The translations under genes and the position numbers were made by a program. From positions 129,030-193,029 of the forward strand of contig NZ_KI628540.1 of assembly GCF_000503215.1 (NCBI RefSeq): 64,000 nucleotides of DNA. The letters run 5' to 3'. Source of the stretch: Pseudomonas canadensis (GTDB lineage Bacteria; Pseudomonadota; Gammaproteobacteria; Pseudomonadales; Pseudomonadaceae). Below are positions 42,128-50,537 of the stretch, piece after piece; positions within the stretch are counted from its first letter, which is position 1; every line of letters starts with the position of its first letter. The notes beneath the pieces were generated by a model, which saw nothing but the letters and a program-made list of their open reading frames with translations, ran no database searches and was not told the origin of the DNA.

Positions 42128-43087
42128 ATGAATAGCTTGTTGAAGTTGGTCCTGCAACGCCTGGCCCTGGGTGTGCTGTCGTTGTTCGCCGTGTCGGTGA
42201 TCATCTTTCTCGCCGTGGGCATGCTGCCGGGGGATATTGCCCAGGCCATGCTCGGTCAGTCCGCCACGCCGGAAACCGTGGCGGCGTTTCGCGCGCAGCT
42301 GGGCCTGGATCTGCCGCCGTTCACGCGCTTTGCGCACTGGTTGCTGCGCCTGCTGCACGGTGACCTGGGGGCGTCGCTGGCCAATCAACGGCCCATCGCC
42401 GAGCTGATCGGCGCGCGATTGGGCAACACCCTGAGCCTGGCTGCATTGGCGGCGTTGGTCTCGGTGCCCACGGCGCTGGTGCTGGGCATGCTGGCGGCGC
42501 TGTACCGCAACAGCTGGTTCGATCGGCTGCTCAATACCTCGGCGTTGAGCGCCGTGTCGTTTCCGGAGTTCTTCGTCGCCTACCTGCTAATCCTGGTGTT
42601 CTCGGTGAAACTCGGCTGGTTCCCCAGCCTGTCCAACCTGGCGCCGGATGCCACCTTTGGCACGCTCCTGGAACGCTCGGTACTGCCGGTGGCGACCCTG
42701 AGCCTGGTGGTGATCGCGCAGATGATGCGCATGACCCGCGCGTCCCTGATCAACCTGCTTGCCAGCCCCTATATCGAAATGGCTCGCCTGAAGGGCATCC
42801 GTCAGTCGCGGATTATCTGGCGGCATGCGCTGCCCAACGCGCTGGCGCCGATCGTCAACGTGATCGCGCTGAACCTGGCCTATCTGGTGGTGGGGGTGGT
42901 GGTGGTCGAAGTGGTGTTCGTCTATCCGGGCCTGGGCCAGTTGCTGGTGGACTCGGTATCCAAGCGCGACATCCCGGTGGTGCAGGCGTGCAGCCTGATC
43001 TTTGCCGCCACTTACATCTTGCTCAATACCGGGGCGGACGTGTTGTCCATCGCCAGCAACCCACGCCTGATGCATCCCAAGGGGTAG
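42128..43087 (+). CDS. ABC transporter permease, DppB-like
   Basis: 319 residues with the N-terminal 'LALGVLSLFAVSVIIFLAVG' helix, 'MLPGDIAQAMLG' and 'LGLDLPPFTRFAHWLLRLLHGDLGASL' typical of DppB/OppB. A permease loop 'EMARLKGIRQSRIIWRHALPNALAP' contacts the ATPase. It starts 137 bp after the binding-protein gene, the gap being filled by the REP doublet. It pairs with 43091-43918 to form the inner-membrane channel. Confidence 0.93.
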   Translation: MNSLLKLVLQRLALGVLSLFAVSVIIFLAVGMLPGDIAQAMLGQSATPETVAAFRAQLGLDLPPFTRFAHWLLRLLHGDLGASLANQRPIAELIGARLGNTLSLAALAALVSVPTALVLGMLAALYRNSWFDRLLNTSALSAVSFPEFFVAYLLILVFSVKLGWFPSLSNLAPDATFGTLLERSVLPVATLSLVVIAQMMRMTRASLINLLASPYIEMARLKGIRQSRIIWRHALPNALAPIVNVIALNLAYLVVGVVVVEVVFVYPGLGQLLVDSVSKRDIPVVQACSLIFAATYILLNTGADVLSIASNPRLMHPKG

Positions 43088-43090
43088 CCC

Positions 43091-43918
43091 ATGAACCTGC
43101 TGAGCCAAGTGGCCCGTGCGCCGTTGAGCGCCAAGTTCGGCTTGCTGATTATTCTGTTGTACATCGCGGTGGCTGTGTTCGCGCCGTTGCTGGCGCCCTA
43201 TGGCGAAACCCAGGTAGTGGGCGAGGGCTTTGCGCCCTGGAGCGGCCAGTTCCTGCTGGGCACCGATAACCTGGGGCGCGATATGTTCAGCCGTTTGGTG
43301 TACGGCGCGCGCAACACGCTGGGCATTGCTTTCCTGACGACTACGCTAGCGTTTTTGCTGGGTGGCTTGAGCGGCTTGGTGGCGGCCATCAAGGGTGGCT
43401 GGATCGACCAGGGTTTGTCGCGGGTGGTGGATGTGCTGATGGCGATCCCGCAACTGATCTTCGCCTTGCTGATCCTCAGCGTGGTGGGCACCAACGCCAC
43501 GTCACTGGTGCTGGTGATTGCATTGCTGGATTCGACACGGGTGTTTCGCCTGTCCCGTGCGGTGGCAATGACCGTGGTGGTGCAGGACTTTGTCGAAGCC
43601 GCCCGCCTGCGCGGCGAAGGTCTGTGGTGGCTGGTCACCCGTGAAGTGTTGCCCAACGCTGCCGCGCCGCTGATTGCCGAATTCGGCCTGCGCTTCTGTT
43701 TTGTGTTCTTGTTTATCAGCGCGTTGTCGTTTCTTGGCCTGGGCATTCAGCCGCCCACTGCCGACTGGGGGAGCATGGTGCGTGACAACGCGGTGTTGAT
43801 CACTTTCGGCGACATCAGCCCGTTGCTGCCGGCCCTGGCGGTGGCGTTGATCACCGTCAGCGTGAATTTTGTCGTCGACTGGATGCTGCACAAATCCAGC
43901 GGCCTGAAGGAGTGTTGA
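43091..43918 (+). CDS. ABC transporter permease, DppC-like
   Basis: 275 residues, starting 3 bp after the first permease. DppC features are 'LLAPYGETQVVGEGFAPWSG' followed by 'LLGTDNLGRDMFSRLVYGARNTL', 'DVLMAIPQLIFALLILSVVG' and the coupling loop 'FVEAARLRGEGLWWLVTREVLPNAAAPL'. It is the second half of the membrane channel. Confidence 0.93.
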   Translation: MNLLSQVARAPLSAKFGLLIILLYIAVAVFAPLLAPYGETQVVGEGFAPWSGQFLLGTDNLGRDMFSRLVYGARNTLGIAFLTTTLAFLLGGLSGLVAAIKGGWIDQGLSRVVDVLMAIPQLIFALLILSVVGTNATSLVLVIALLDSTRVFRLSRAVAMTVVVQDFVEAARLRGEGLWWLVTREVLPNAAAPLIAEFGLRFCFVFLFISALSFLGLGIQPPTADWGSMVRDNAVLITFGDISPLLPALAVALITVSVNFVVDWMLHKSSGLKEC

Positions 43919-43921
43919 AGG

Positions 43922-45541
43922 ATGGACAAGCCATTGCTGGAAATCCGCAACCTGCAGATCGAAGGGCATTACGAAGACGCCTGGCACCCGCTGATCAAGG
44001 GCATCGACCTGACCTTGCAACGCGGTGAAGTGCTGGGTTTGATCGGCGAGTCGGGGGCGGGCAAATCCACCCTGGGGCTGGCGGCGATGGGGTATGCGCG
44101 GGACGGTTGCCGCATCATTGGCGGCTCGGTGTGTTTTGATGGCATCCAATTGCTGCAGGCCAAGCCCGAGGCGCTGCGCAAGCTGCGTGGCCTGCGCATT
44201 GCCTATGTAGCGCAGAGCGCGGCGGCGTCGTTCAACCCGGCGCATCGCCTGATCGATCAGCATGTGGAAACGGCGGTGATCAACGGCGGTATCGATCGCG
44301 CCCAGGCCGAGCGTGAGGCGGTGGAGTTGTATCGCGTGCTGCGCCTGCCCAACCCGGAAACCATTGGCCAGCGTTATCCTCATCAAGTCTCCGGCGGGCA
44401 GTTGCAGCGTGTCATGACCGCGATGGCCATGGCTTGCCACCCGGACCTGATCATCTTTGACGAGCCCACCACGGCCCTCGACGTGACCACCCAGATAGAA
44501 GTGCTGGCGGCGATCCGCGATGCGGTGAAAACCTACGGCAGTGCCGCGCTGTACATCAGCCACGACCTGGCGGTGGTGGCGCAGATGGCCGACCGTATCA
44601 TGGTGCTGCGCCACGGTAAGTTGGTAGAAGAGGCCGACACCCGCAGCATGCTCAGCCAGCCGCAGCAGGACTACACCAAATCCCTGTGGGCGGTGCGCAG
44701 TTTTCGCACCGAGCCCAAGGCCTGTTCGACGCAGGAACGACCACTGCTGGAGGTGTGCCAAGTGAGCGCCAGTTATGGGCATCAGCCGGTGCTGCATGAC
44801 GTGTCGATGAAGCTCTATCGCGGCCAGACCCTGGCGGTGATCGGCGAGTCGGGCAGCGGCAAGAGCTCCACGGCGCGGTTGATTACCGGACTGTTGCCGG
44901 CCACGGCGGGGCAAGTGCTGTACGACGGCGAGGCGTTGCCGGTCGACTTTCGTCAGCGCAGCAAGGAGCAATTGCGGCGGATCCAGATGATCTACCAGAT
45001 CCCCGACACCGCGCTGAACCCGCGCCAGCGCATCGTCGACATCATTGGCCGGCCGCTGACGTTTTACCTGGGGCTCAAGGGCAAGGCGATGCGCGCTCGT
45101 GTCGCCGAGTTGCTGGAGATGATCGAGTTGGATCCGGCGGTGTTCATGGAGCGCCAACCGAGGGAACTGTCCGGTGGCCAGAAACAGCGTATCTGCATTG
45201 CCCGCGCCTTGGCAGCTGACCCGCAACTGATCATCTGTGATGAAGTCACATCGGCCCTCGATCAACTGGTGGCGGAGGGCGTGCTGAAGTTGCTCAACCG
45301 CCTCCAGCAGCAACTGGGCGTGGGCTACTTGTTTATCACCCATGACGTCGCCACCGTGCGCGCCATCGCCGACGAAGTGGTGGTGATGCAGCGGGGCAGG
45401 GTGGTGGACCAGGGCACTCGCAGCGCGATTTTTACCCCGCCGTACCAGGACTACACCGGCCTGCTGTTTTCATCGGAGCCCGAGATGGACCCCGACTGGC
45501 TCGATCATTTGCTGGCCCAACGGGCGGCGCACACCGTTTGA
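43922..45541 (+). CDS. ABC transporter ATP-binding protein, fused DppD-DppF type
   Basis: 539 residues with two nucleotide-binding domains in one chain. Domain 1: Walker A 'GESGAGKST', signature 'VSGGQLQRVMTAMAMA', Walker B 'LIIFDEPTTALDV'. Domain 2 (from about 275): Walker A 'GESGSGKSS', 'LSGGQKQRICIARALAADP', Walker B 'LIICDEVTSALD'. Each has the H-loop ('ISHDLAV', 'ITHDVAT'). This fused form, as in YejF/GsiA, energises family-5 importers. In the second Walker B the usual Pro is replaced by Val. Confidence 0.93.
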   Translation: MDKPLLEIRNLQIEGHYEDAWHPLIKGIDLTLQRGEVLGLIGESGAGKSTLGLAAMGYARDGCRIIGGSVCFDGIQLLQAKPEALRKLRGLRIAYVAQSAAASFNPAHRLIDQHVETAVINGGIDRAQAEREAVELYRVLRLPNPETIGQRYPHQVSGGQLQRVMTAMAMACHPDLIIFDEPTTALDVTTQIEVLAAIRDAVKTYGSAALYISHDLAVVAQMADRIMVLRHGKLVEEADTRSMLSQPQQDYTKSLWAVRSFRTEPKACSTQERPLLEVCQVSASYGHQPVLHDVSMKLYRGQTLAVIGESGSGKSSTARLITGLLPATAGQVLYDGEALPVDFRQRSKEQLRRIQMIYQIPDTALNPRQRIVDIIGRPLTFYLGLKGKAMRARVAELLEMIELDPAVFMERQPRELSGGQKQRICIARALAADPQLIICDEVTSALDQLVAEGVLKLLNRLQQQLGVGYLFITHDVATVRAIADEVVVMQRGRVVDQGTRSAIFTPPYQDYTGLLFSSEPEMDPDWLDHLLAQRAAHTV

Positions 45542-45550
45542 GGAGTTTGT

Positions 45551-46252
45551 ATGAAGGTTTTGATTGTTCACGCGCACCCCGAGCCGCAGTCATTCACCGC
45601 TGCCTTGCGCGATCAGGCGGTGGCCACGCTGGAAGGCCAGGGGCATGAGGTAAAGGTCAGCGATTTGTACGCCATGCAGTGGAACCCGGTGGCGTCGGCG
45701 GCGGACTTTTCATCGCGGGAAAATCCCGAGTACCTGGTGTATGCCCTGGAGCAGCGGCTGGGGGTGAAGAAGCAGTCGATCGCCGCGGATATCCAGGGCG
45801 AGTTGGACAAGCTGTTGTGGGCAGATCTGCTGATCCTCAACTTTCCGATCTTCTGGTTCTCCGCACCGGCCATGCTCAAGGGCTGGATTGACCGGGTGCT
45901 GGTGTCGGGCGTGTGTTACGGCGGCAAGCGCTTTTACGATCAAGGCGGCCTGGCGGGCAAGCGGGCGATGGTCACGGTGACCCTGGGCGGGCGCGAGCAT
46001 ATGTTTGGCGAGGGCGCGATTCATGGACCGCTGGAGGACATGTTGCGGCCAATTCTGCGCGGCACGCTGGCGTATGTGGGGTATGACGTGCTGGCGCCGT
46101 TTGTGGCGTGGCATGTGCCATACATCAGCGCCGAGGCCCGGCAGGATTTCCTGGTGGGGTATGCGCAACGGCTGCAAGGGCTGGCGGATGAGCAGCCCTT
46201 GGTGTTTCCGAAGCTTGAGCAGTTTGATGAGGCGCTTTATCCGCTTCGCTGA
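45551..46252 (+). CDS. NAD(P)H dehydrogenase (quinone) / KefF-like flavodoxin-fold protein
   Basis: 233 residues. FMN-binding 'VLIVHAHPEPQSFTAAL', Trp-containing 'LILNFPIFWFSAPAMLKGWIDRVL' and 'GGREHMFGEGAIHGPLEDML' identify the DT-diaphorase/KefF/MdaB family (two-electron NAD(P)H-dependent reductase). It starts 9 bp after the fused ATPase and closes the operon. It may reduce a quinone or enone derived from the substrate. Confidence 0.9.
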   Translation: MKVLIVHAHPEPQSFTAALRDQAVATLEGQGHEVKVSDLYAMQWNPVASAADFSSRENPEYLVYALEQRLGVKKQSIAADIQGELDKLLWADLLILNFPIFWFSAPAMLKGWIDRVLVSGVCYGGKRFYDQGGLAGKRAMVTVTLGGREHMFGEGAIHGPLEDMLRPILRGTLAYVGYDVLAPFVAWHVPYISAEARQDFLVGYAQRLQGLADEQPLVFPKLEQFDEALYPLR

Positions 46253-46270
46253 GCTCAACAACGTCCAACT

Positions 46271-46357
46271 GTAGGAGCCGGCTTGCCGGCGATAGCGGTG
46301 TGTCAGGCAACAAATTTGTAGCTGATGCACCGCTATCGCTGGCAAGCCAGCTCCTAC
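46271..46357. repeat. REP doublet (REPIN-like inverted repeat)
   Basis: Left arm 'gtaggagccggcttgccggc' (46271), right arm 'gctggcaagccagctcctac' (ends 46357). An additional inner stem (gatagcggtg ... caccgctatc) extends it. It separates the convergent NAD(P)H reductase and DAHP synthase genes and may serve as a terminator for both. Confidence 0.85.
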
Positions 46358-46375
46358 AAAGGTCAGCACCAGAGG

Positions 46376-47443
46376 TCAGCGTGCGCGGAGACGCTCGGCA
46401 GCACGGCGCAGCAGTTGCTCGGTGCCATCCCAACCCAGGCAACCATCGGTCACTGACACGCCGTACTTCATCGACGCACTCAACGGCTGGCAGCCTTCGA
46501 ACAGGTGGCTTTCGAGCATCATGCCGATCAGCGAGGTGTCGCCCTGCAACCGCTGTTCCAGCACCTCGTTGAACACCGCCGGTTGGCGCAATGGGTCTTT
46601 GCCGCTGTTGGCGTGGCTGCAATCGACCATGATCCGCGCCGCTACCTTGGACTTGGCCAGGTCGTGCTTCACCTGCGCCACGCTTTGCGCATCGTAGTTC
46701 GGCCCACGGTGCCCGCCGCGCAGCACCAAGTGCGTGTCGGGGTTGCCTGGGGTCTGGATGATCGCCGGGTGGCCCTGGCTGTCGACGCCGAAGTGACGGT
46801 GCGGGTAGGATGCCGAGCGCATCGCGTCACAGGCAATCGCGACGCCGCCGTCGGTGCCGTTCTTGAAGCCCACGGGCATGCCCAGGCCGCTGGCCATTTC
46901 GCGGTGGATCTGCGATTCGGTGGTGCGCGCGCCAATCGCGACCCAACTGAGCAGGTCATCGAAGTAGCCGGCTGCCATAGGTTGCAGCAGCTCAGTGGCG
47001 ACCGGCAGGCCGAGGCGCAGCATTTCGCGCATCAGTTCGCGGGACAGGGTGAGGCCGGCGGCCATGTCATCGCTGCCGTCCAAATGAGGATCGTAGGCCA
47101 GGCCTTTCCAGCCGATGGTGGTGCGCGGTTTTTCGACGTAGGCGCGGATCACCAGCAGCATCTGGTCGCTGACTTCCAGCGCGAGTTTCTTCAGGTTGCG
47201 TGCGTATTCCATGGCCGACTCAGGGTCGTGAATCGAGCACGGGCCGACAATCACCAGCAAGCGGGAATCTCCGCCATTGAGGATGGCGCGCACGGCTTGG
47301 CGATGGGCGTGGACTTGTTCGTTGAGGAACGGGCTGAGAGGCAGTTGGTGCTTGAGCTCAAGGGCGCTGGGCAGGCGCTGGGTCAGGGCTTCATTGGCGC
47401 TGGTCAGTGCAGAAATCGGCAGAGCGGCGGTGGCAGAATTCAT
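46376..47443 (-). CDS. 3-deoxy-7-phosphoheptulonate (DAHP) synthase, class I
   Basis: 355 residues from ATG 47443, with AGGAAG upstream. AroF/G/H-type motifs: 'LLVIVGPCSIHDPESAMEYA', 'IRAYVEKPRTTIGWKGL', 'ARTTESQIHREMASGL', 'LRGGHRGPNYDA', 'IMVDCSHANSGKD'; metal ligands Cys, His, Glu and Asp are all present. It condenses PEP and erythrose-4-phosphate at the first step of the shikimate pathway. The long upstream region (47444-47911) encodes two aromatic-rich peptides and a terminator, so it is very probably under attenuation. Which amino acid feeds back cannot be read with confidence. Confidence 0.95.
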   Translation of the reverse strand: MNSATAALPISALTSANEALTQRLPSALELKHQLPLSPFLNEQVHAHRQAVRAILNGGDSRLLVIVGPCSIHDPESAMEYARNLKKLALEVSDQMLLVIRAYVEKPRTTIGWKGLAYDPHLDGSDDMAAGLTLSRELMREMLRLGLPVATELLQPMAAGYFDDLLSWVAIGARTTESQIHREMASGLGMPVGFKNGTDGGVAIACDAMRSASYPHRHFGVDSQGHPAIIQTPGNPDTHLVLRGGHRGPNYDAQSVAQVKHDLAKSKVAARIMVDCSHANSGKDPLRQPAVFNEVLEQRLQGDTSLIGMMLESHLFEGCQPLSASMKYGVSVTDGCLGWDGTEQLLRRAAERLRAR

Positions 47444-47491
47444 GTTCAAGGCTTCCTGGGCATGCGGCGGGCTGTTCCCGCGCGCTCTGCC

Positions 47492-47644
47492 CTACTGGGG
47501 TGTTCGACAATTGGCCGTATTGGCTACGTGTGTTGGCTTGCCACCAAGAGGTGACCGATCGGAGGCGGCAGGCTGTCCCGAGCGGAGCTGGCTAAATCGC
47601 CATGCAGTGGAAGTGTCGTAGCGGTAATAGGTGGCGTAGTTCAT
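47492..47644 (-). CDS. Tyrosine-rich small peptide between attenuator and DAHP synthase
   Basis: 50 residues beginning MNYATYYRYDTSTAWRF, with four Tyr in the first nine residues; AGGA lies a normal distance upstream of ATG 47644. It lies after the terminator hairpin and ends 48 bp before the DAHP synthase start, with a GC hairpin (GCGGG...CCCGC, about 47470-47488) in between. It may be a second leader peptide that couples tyrosyl-tRNA supply to translation of the enzyme. No homologue is assigned. Confidence 0.6.
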   Translation of the reverse strand: MNYATYYRYDTSTAWRFSQLRSGQPAASDRSPLGGKPTHVANTANCRTPQ

Positions 47645-47684
47645 GTCGTGTGTCCTTTAAGTGTTCTTCAAAAAGTTTTAGAGG

Positions 47685-47726
47685 CTGAAAAAACAAAACC
47701 CCCGGTCGGGGAGCCGACCGGGGGTT
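47685..47726 (-). terminator. Intrinsic terminator of the DAHP synthase attenuator
   Basis: On the minus strand CCCCCGGTCGG and CCGACCGGGGG (47724-47714 and 47709-47699) form an 11-bp GC-rich stem with a 4-base loop, followed by TTTTGTTTTTTC. It is 50 bases after the stop of the aromatic-rich leader peptide, which is the standard geometry for transcription attenuation. An alternative antiterminator was not clearly resolved. Confidence 0.88.
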
Positions 47727-47776
47727 AGATTTCTCTGGTAGGCGACCCCTTGAGTAGTGGGCGCCGATTTCAGGTA

Positions 47777-47911
47777 TCAGGCGCGCCAGTGGCTAAACCA
47801 ATACCCAAAATAAAAGCTGACCAGTGCGCTCGAACCGTTCACACGGGTAGCCGACACCGAGCGCGGGGCGCTGGCAGCAGAGCAAACCTGAATGTGGGTG
47901 AGTTGCAACAT
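47777..47911 (-). CDS. Aromatic-rich leader peptide (attenuator) of the DAHP synthase
   Basis: 44 residues from ATG 47911, with GGAG at a good distance. The last 13 residues read SFYFGYWFSHWRA: three Phe, two Tyr and two Trp in one cluster. That is the signature of a leader peptide on which ribosomes stall when charged aromatic tRNAs are scarce. A strong terminator follows 50 bases on. Starvation would allow read-through into the DAHP synthase. Sensitivity to all three aromatic amino acids at once would be unusual. Confidence 0.82.
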   Translation of the reverse strand: MLQLTHIQVCSAASAPRSVSATRVNGSSALVSFYFGYWFSHWRA

Positions 47912-48056
47912 GGTGTGTCTCCAAATGATGGGCAGAGCTTACTCGACGCGCACGGGTGGTTTCAATCAGAAATTTCTATCGTCGTGGGGGACTTACGGCT
48001 ATGGGAGAGTGCCGATATGCTGGTCACACTCTGACAATGATTGCTGGAACGCGACC

Positions 48057-48806
48057 ATGACCGCCTTGACCATTGCTGCTGCACAATCCGTTTCTATCGC
48101 GGGCAATCTGCCGGCCAATATTGAGCGGCACCTGGTGTTCATGCGTGCGGCGGCCAAGCAGGGTGTGCAGTTGCTGGTGTTTCCAGAGCTTTCGTTGACA
48201 GGTTATGAACCGTCCCTGGCGGCCGGGTTAGCGATTGAGCCAGGCGACAGGGGCTTGAAGCCGCTGCGCGAAATGGCGCAGGAGCTGCGGTTGACGGCGG
48301 TGGTGGGCATGCCTATCCGCCTGGCGCCTGGCTTGGGCGTGTTGATCGGCGCACTGGTGCTAGGGGGGGATGGCTCGCTGGCGATCTACACCAAACAGCA
48401 CCTGCACCCTGGCGAAGAGGTTGCGTTTGTCCCAGGGCAGGGCGGTTCGGCCTTGGAGTGGGGGGATGATCGGATAGCTTTGGCGGTATGCGCGGACTTC
48501 TCCCATGCCAGCCATCCACGTCGGGCGGCTGAGGCGGGTGCTACGATTTATGCCGCGGGTGTGCTGATCAGCGAGGGCGGCTACGCGACCGATAGCACAT
48601 TGCTCCAAGGCTATGCGGCCGAACATGGGCTGCTGGTGTTGATGGCCAACCATGGTGGTCCATCCGGTGGCTATGTCTGCGCTGGTCGCAGCGCTATCTG
48701 GGCGGCTGATGGCGGTTTAGTCGCCGCCGCCTCCGGTGTCGGCGACTCGCTGGTGATTGCCCGTCGTGAGGGTGGGCAGTGGGCTGGGCAAGTGGTGGCT
48801 GTCTAA
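48057..48806 (+). CDS. Carbon-nitrogen hydrolase (nitrilase superfamily)
   Basis: 249 residues from ATG 48057. The catalytic residues are Glu44 ('VFPELSLTGYEP'), Lys113 ('YTKQHLHPGEE') and Cys145 ('ALAVCADFSHASHP'). The His-Pro-Gly-Glu-Glu after Lys and the Asp after Cys place it in the amidase/N-carbamoyl-like branch. The function is probably hydrolysis of a small amide. It is divergent from the DAHP synthase leader and its stop is 1 bp before a GNAT start, so it is co-transcribed with that gene. Confidence 0.85.
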   Translation: MTALTIAAAQSVSIAGNLPANIERHLVFMRAAAKQGVQLLVFPELSLTGYEPSLAAGLAIEPGDRGLKPLREMAQELRLTAVVGMPIRLAPGLGVLIGALVLGGDGSLAIYTKQHLHPGEEVAFVPGQGGSALEWGDDRIALAVCADFSHASHPRRAAEAGATIYAAGVLISEGGYATDSTLLQGYAAEHGLLVLMANHGGPSGGYVCAGRSAIWAADGGLVAAASGVGDSLVIARREGGQWAGQVVAV

Positions 48807-48807
48807 C

Positions 48808-49239
48808 ATGGCGTTCCAACTGCGCGCGGCAACTGATCGGGACCTGCCATTCGCCAGAAGCCTGACCTTCGAGGCCATGAGCCGCTACTACCAGCAATAC
48901 GACCTGATGTGGTCCAACGATGGCTTCGACGTCGCTTGGGGCGGCCGTGAAAACTGGCTGATCTGCAATGACGATGTAGTGATGGGCTTTGTCAGCCTGA
49001 GCCGCGATAGCCGCGCGCTCTATATTCGCGAGCTGCACATGCTCCAGGCCTGCCGCGGACTTGGCGCAGGCAGCTGGGTGTTGGAGCAGATGGCGTCCAA
49101 GGCGCAGGCGTTGGGTCTGTTGCGTTTGACCGTATTCAAGACCAATCCGGCCAGAAGGCTTTATCAGCGCAGGGGCTTGAGCATTGTCGGTGAGGAGGAT
49201 TGCTTCTGGCGCATGGAACGTGCCTGCCCATCCAGCTAA
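48808..49239 (+). CDS. GNAT-family N-acetyltransferase
   Basis: 143 residues from ATG 48808. GNAT features: N-terminal 'FQLRAATDRDLPFARSLTFE', acetyl-CoA loop 'LHMLQACRGLGAGSWVLEQM' and the C-terminal 'LLRLTVFKTNPARRLYQRRGLS'. It is immediately downstream of a nitrilase-family gene and probably translated with it. The acceptor is unknown. Confidence 0.87.
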   Translation: MAFQLRAATDRDLPFARSLTFEAMSRYYQQYDLMWSNDGFDVAWGGRENWLICNDDVVMGFVSLSRDSRALYIRELHMLQACRGLGAGSWVLEQMASKAQALGLLRLTVFKTNPARRLYQRRGLSIVGEEDCFWRMERACPSS

Positions 49240-49373
49240 TTTCTGTGGCCCATTCCAATCAGCGCATATTGGTCAAGGAGGCGACCTTCCTACGTCGTTT
49301 CAACGTCATGTTCATGGGCGTACGCTGGAACTAACTACCTGTATGAGTGTGAAAAATTTGGAAAGGCATTCAA

Positions 49374-49709
49374 ATGAGTGGAATAGGCTCGCGCTTGAGG
49401 CAAGAAAGAGAACGGCTTGGCCTGTCGCAAAGGGTTTTTGGTGAAATAGGTGGTGTTGAAGCCAATGCACAAGTGAAATACGAAAGTGGGGGACGGGCAC
49501 CTAGGGCGGACTACTTGTCTCTTGTGGCACAAATAGGTGTGGATGTGTTGTACGTGTTGACGGGTACGGCAACCCCGATTCAATTGGAAAGTCTGAGCCA
49601 GATTGAAGAGAAAGTCCTGGCGGACTACCGCGCCATGTTCAAGGAGGACCAAGACGCTATCCGCCGTTTGACCTCGACCCTGGCCGAGCATTCTTTCTTT
49701 TGCGCATAA
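49374..49709 (+). CDS. XRE-family HTH regulator
   Basis: 111 residues. HTH_3 at residues 5-60: 'GSRLRQERERLGLSQRVFGE', 'VKYESGGRAPRADYL'. A short C-terminal helical tail follows with no second domain, as in small phage-like or Pseudomonas housekeeping repressors. GGAAAGG stands ten bases before the ATG. It stands alone between a GNAT and gacA. Targets are unknown. Confidence 0.82.
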   Translation: MSGIGSRLRQERERLGLSQRVFGEIGGVEANAQVKYESGGRAPRADYLSLVAQIGVDVLYVLTGTATPIQLESLSQIEEKVLADYRAMFKEDQDAIRRLTSTLAEHSFFCA

Positions 49710-49894
49710 TGGAAAAACCAAGCCGCAGCCCCAGGATTCCTGACCCGCTGCCCAGTAAATAGAGCCGTCCACTTCTCGGTGGGCGGCTACTGTGTGTTCA
49801 AACACTATATATATGACGCTTGCAGCTAGGTCTGCGCCTTGGTTTTTTGCTAAGGTGTTCAGCAACCTATAAGACCATATCGCGAGGTGTCTGC

Positions 49895-50536
49895 TTGATT
49901 AGGGTGCTAGTAGTCGATGACCATGATCTCGTTCGTACAGGCATTACACGAATGCTGGCTGACATCGATGGCCTGCAAGTAGTCGGCCAGGCCGAGTCCG
50001 GGGAAGAGTCCCTGATCAAGGCTCGGGAGTTGAAACCCGATGTGGTGCTGATGGACGTCAAGATGCCCGGTATAGGCGGTCTTGGTGCCACGACCAAATT
50101 GTTGCGCAGCCATCCGGACATCAAAGTCGTGGTGGTCACTGTGTGTGAAGAAGACCCGTTCCCGACGCGCTTGTTGCAGGCAGGGGCGGCGGGTTACCTG
50201 ACCAAGGGCGCAGGCCTGGCGGAGATGGTGCAAGCCATTCGCCTGGTGTTTGCCGGCCAGCGTTACATCAGCCCGCAGATTGCCCAGCAATTGGCCATCA
50301 AATCCTTCCAGCCCGTCAGCGACTCACCGTTCGATGCGTTGTCGGAGCGGGAAATCCAGATTGCCTTGATGATCGTCGGCTGCCAGAAGGTGCAGAGCAT
50401 CTCTGACAAACTGTGCCTGTCGCCCAAGACCGTCAACACCTACCGCTATCGCATTTTCGAGAAGCTCGCCATCAGCAGTGATGTTGAATTGACCCTGCTC
50501 GCGGTGCGCCACGGCATGGTGGACGCCAGCGCCTGA
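49895..50536 (+). CDS. gacA: GacA global response regulator (UvrY family)
   Basis: 213 residues from TTG 49895, the usual GacA start and length ('MIRVLVVDDHDLVRTGITRML'). The receiver has Asp8-Asp9, phosphosite Asp54 ('VVLMDVKMPGIGG') and Lys ('GYLTKGAGL'). The C-terminal LuxR HTH is 'LSEREIQIALMIVGCQKVQS', then 'LSPKTVNTYRYRIFEKL'. With sensor GacS, encoded elsewhere, it turns on small RNAs (RsmY/Z) that relieve RsmA/E repression of secondary metabolism. The uvrC gene begins 1 bp after the stop. Confidence 0.97.
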   Translation: MIRVLVVDDHDLVRTGITRMLADIDGLQVVGQAESGEESLIKARELKPDVVLMDVKMPGIGGLGATTKLLRSHPDIKVVVVTVCEEDPFPTRLLQAGAAGYLTKGAGLAEMVQAIRLVFAGQRYISPQIAQQLAIKSFQPVSDSPFDALSEREIQIALMIVGCQKVQSISDKLCLSPKTVNTYRYRIFEKLAISSDVELTLLAVRHGMVDASA

Positions 50537-50537
50537 C

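Noticed and set aside
43502..45343. A 613-codon minus-strand frame opposite the DppC and fused DppDF genes
   Set aside because: Shadow of two confident ABC transporter genes, no motifs of its own.
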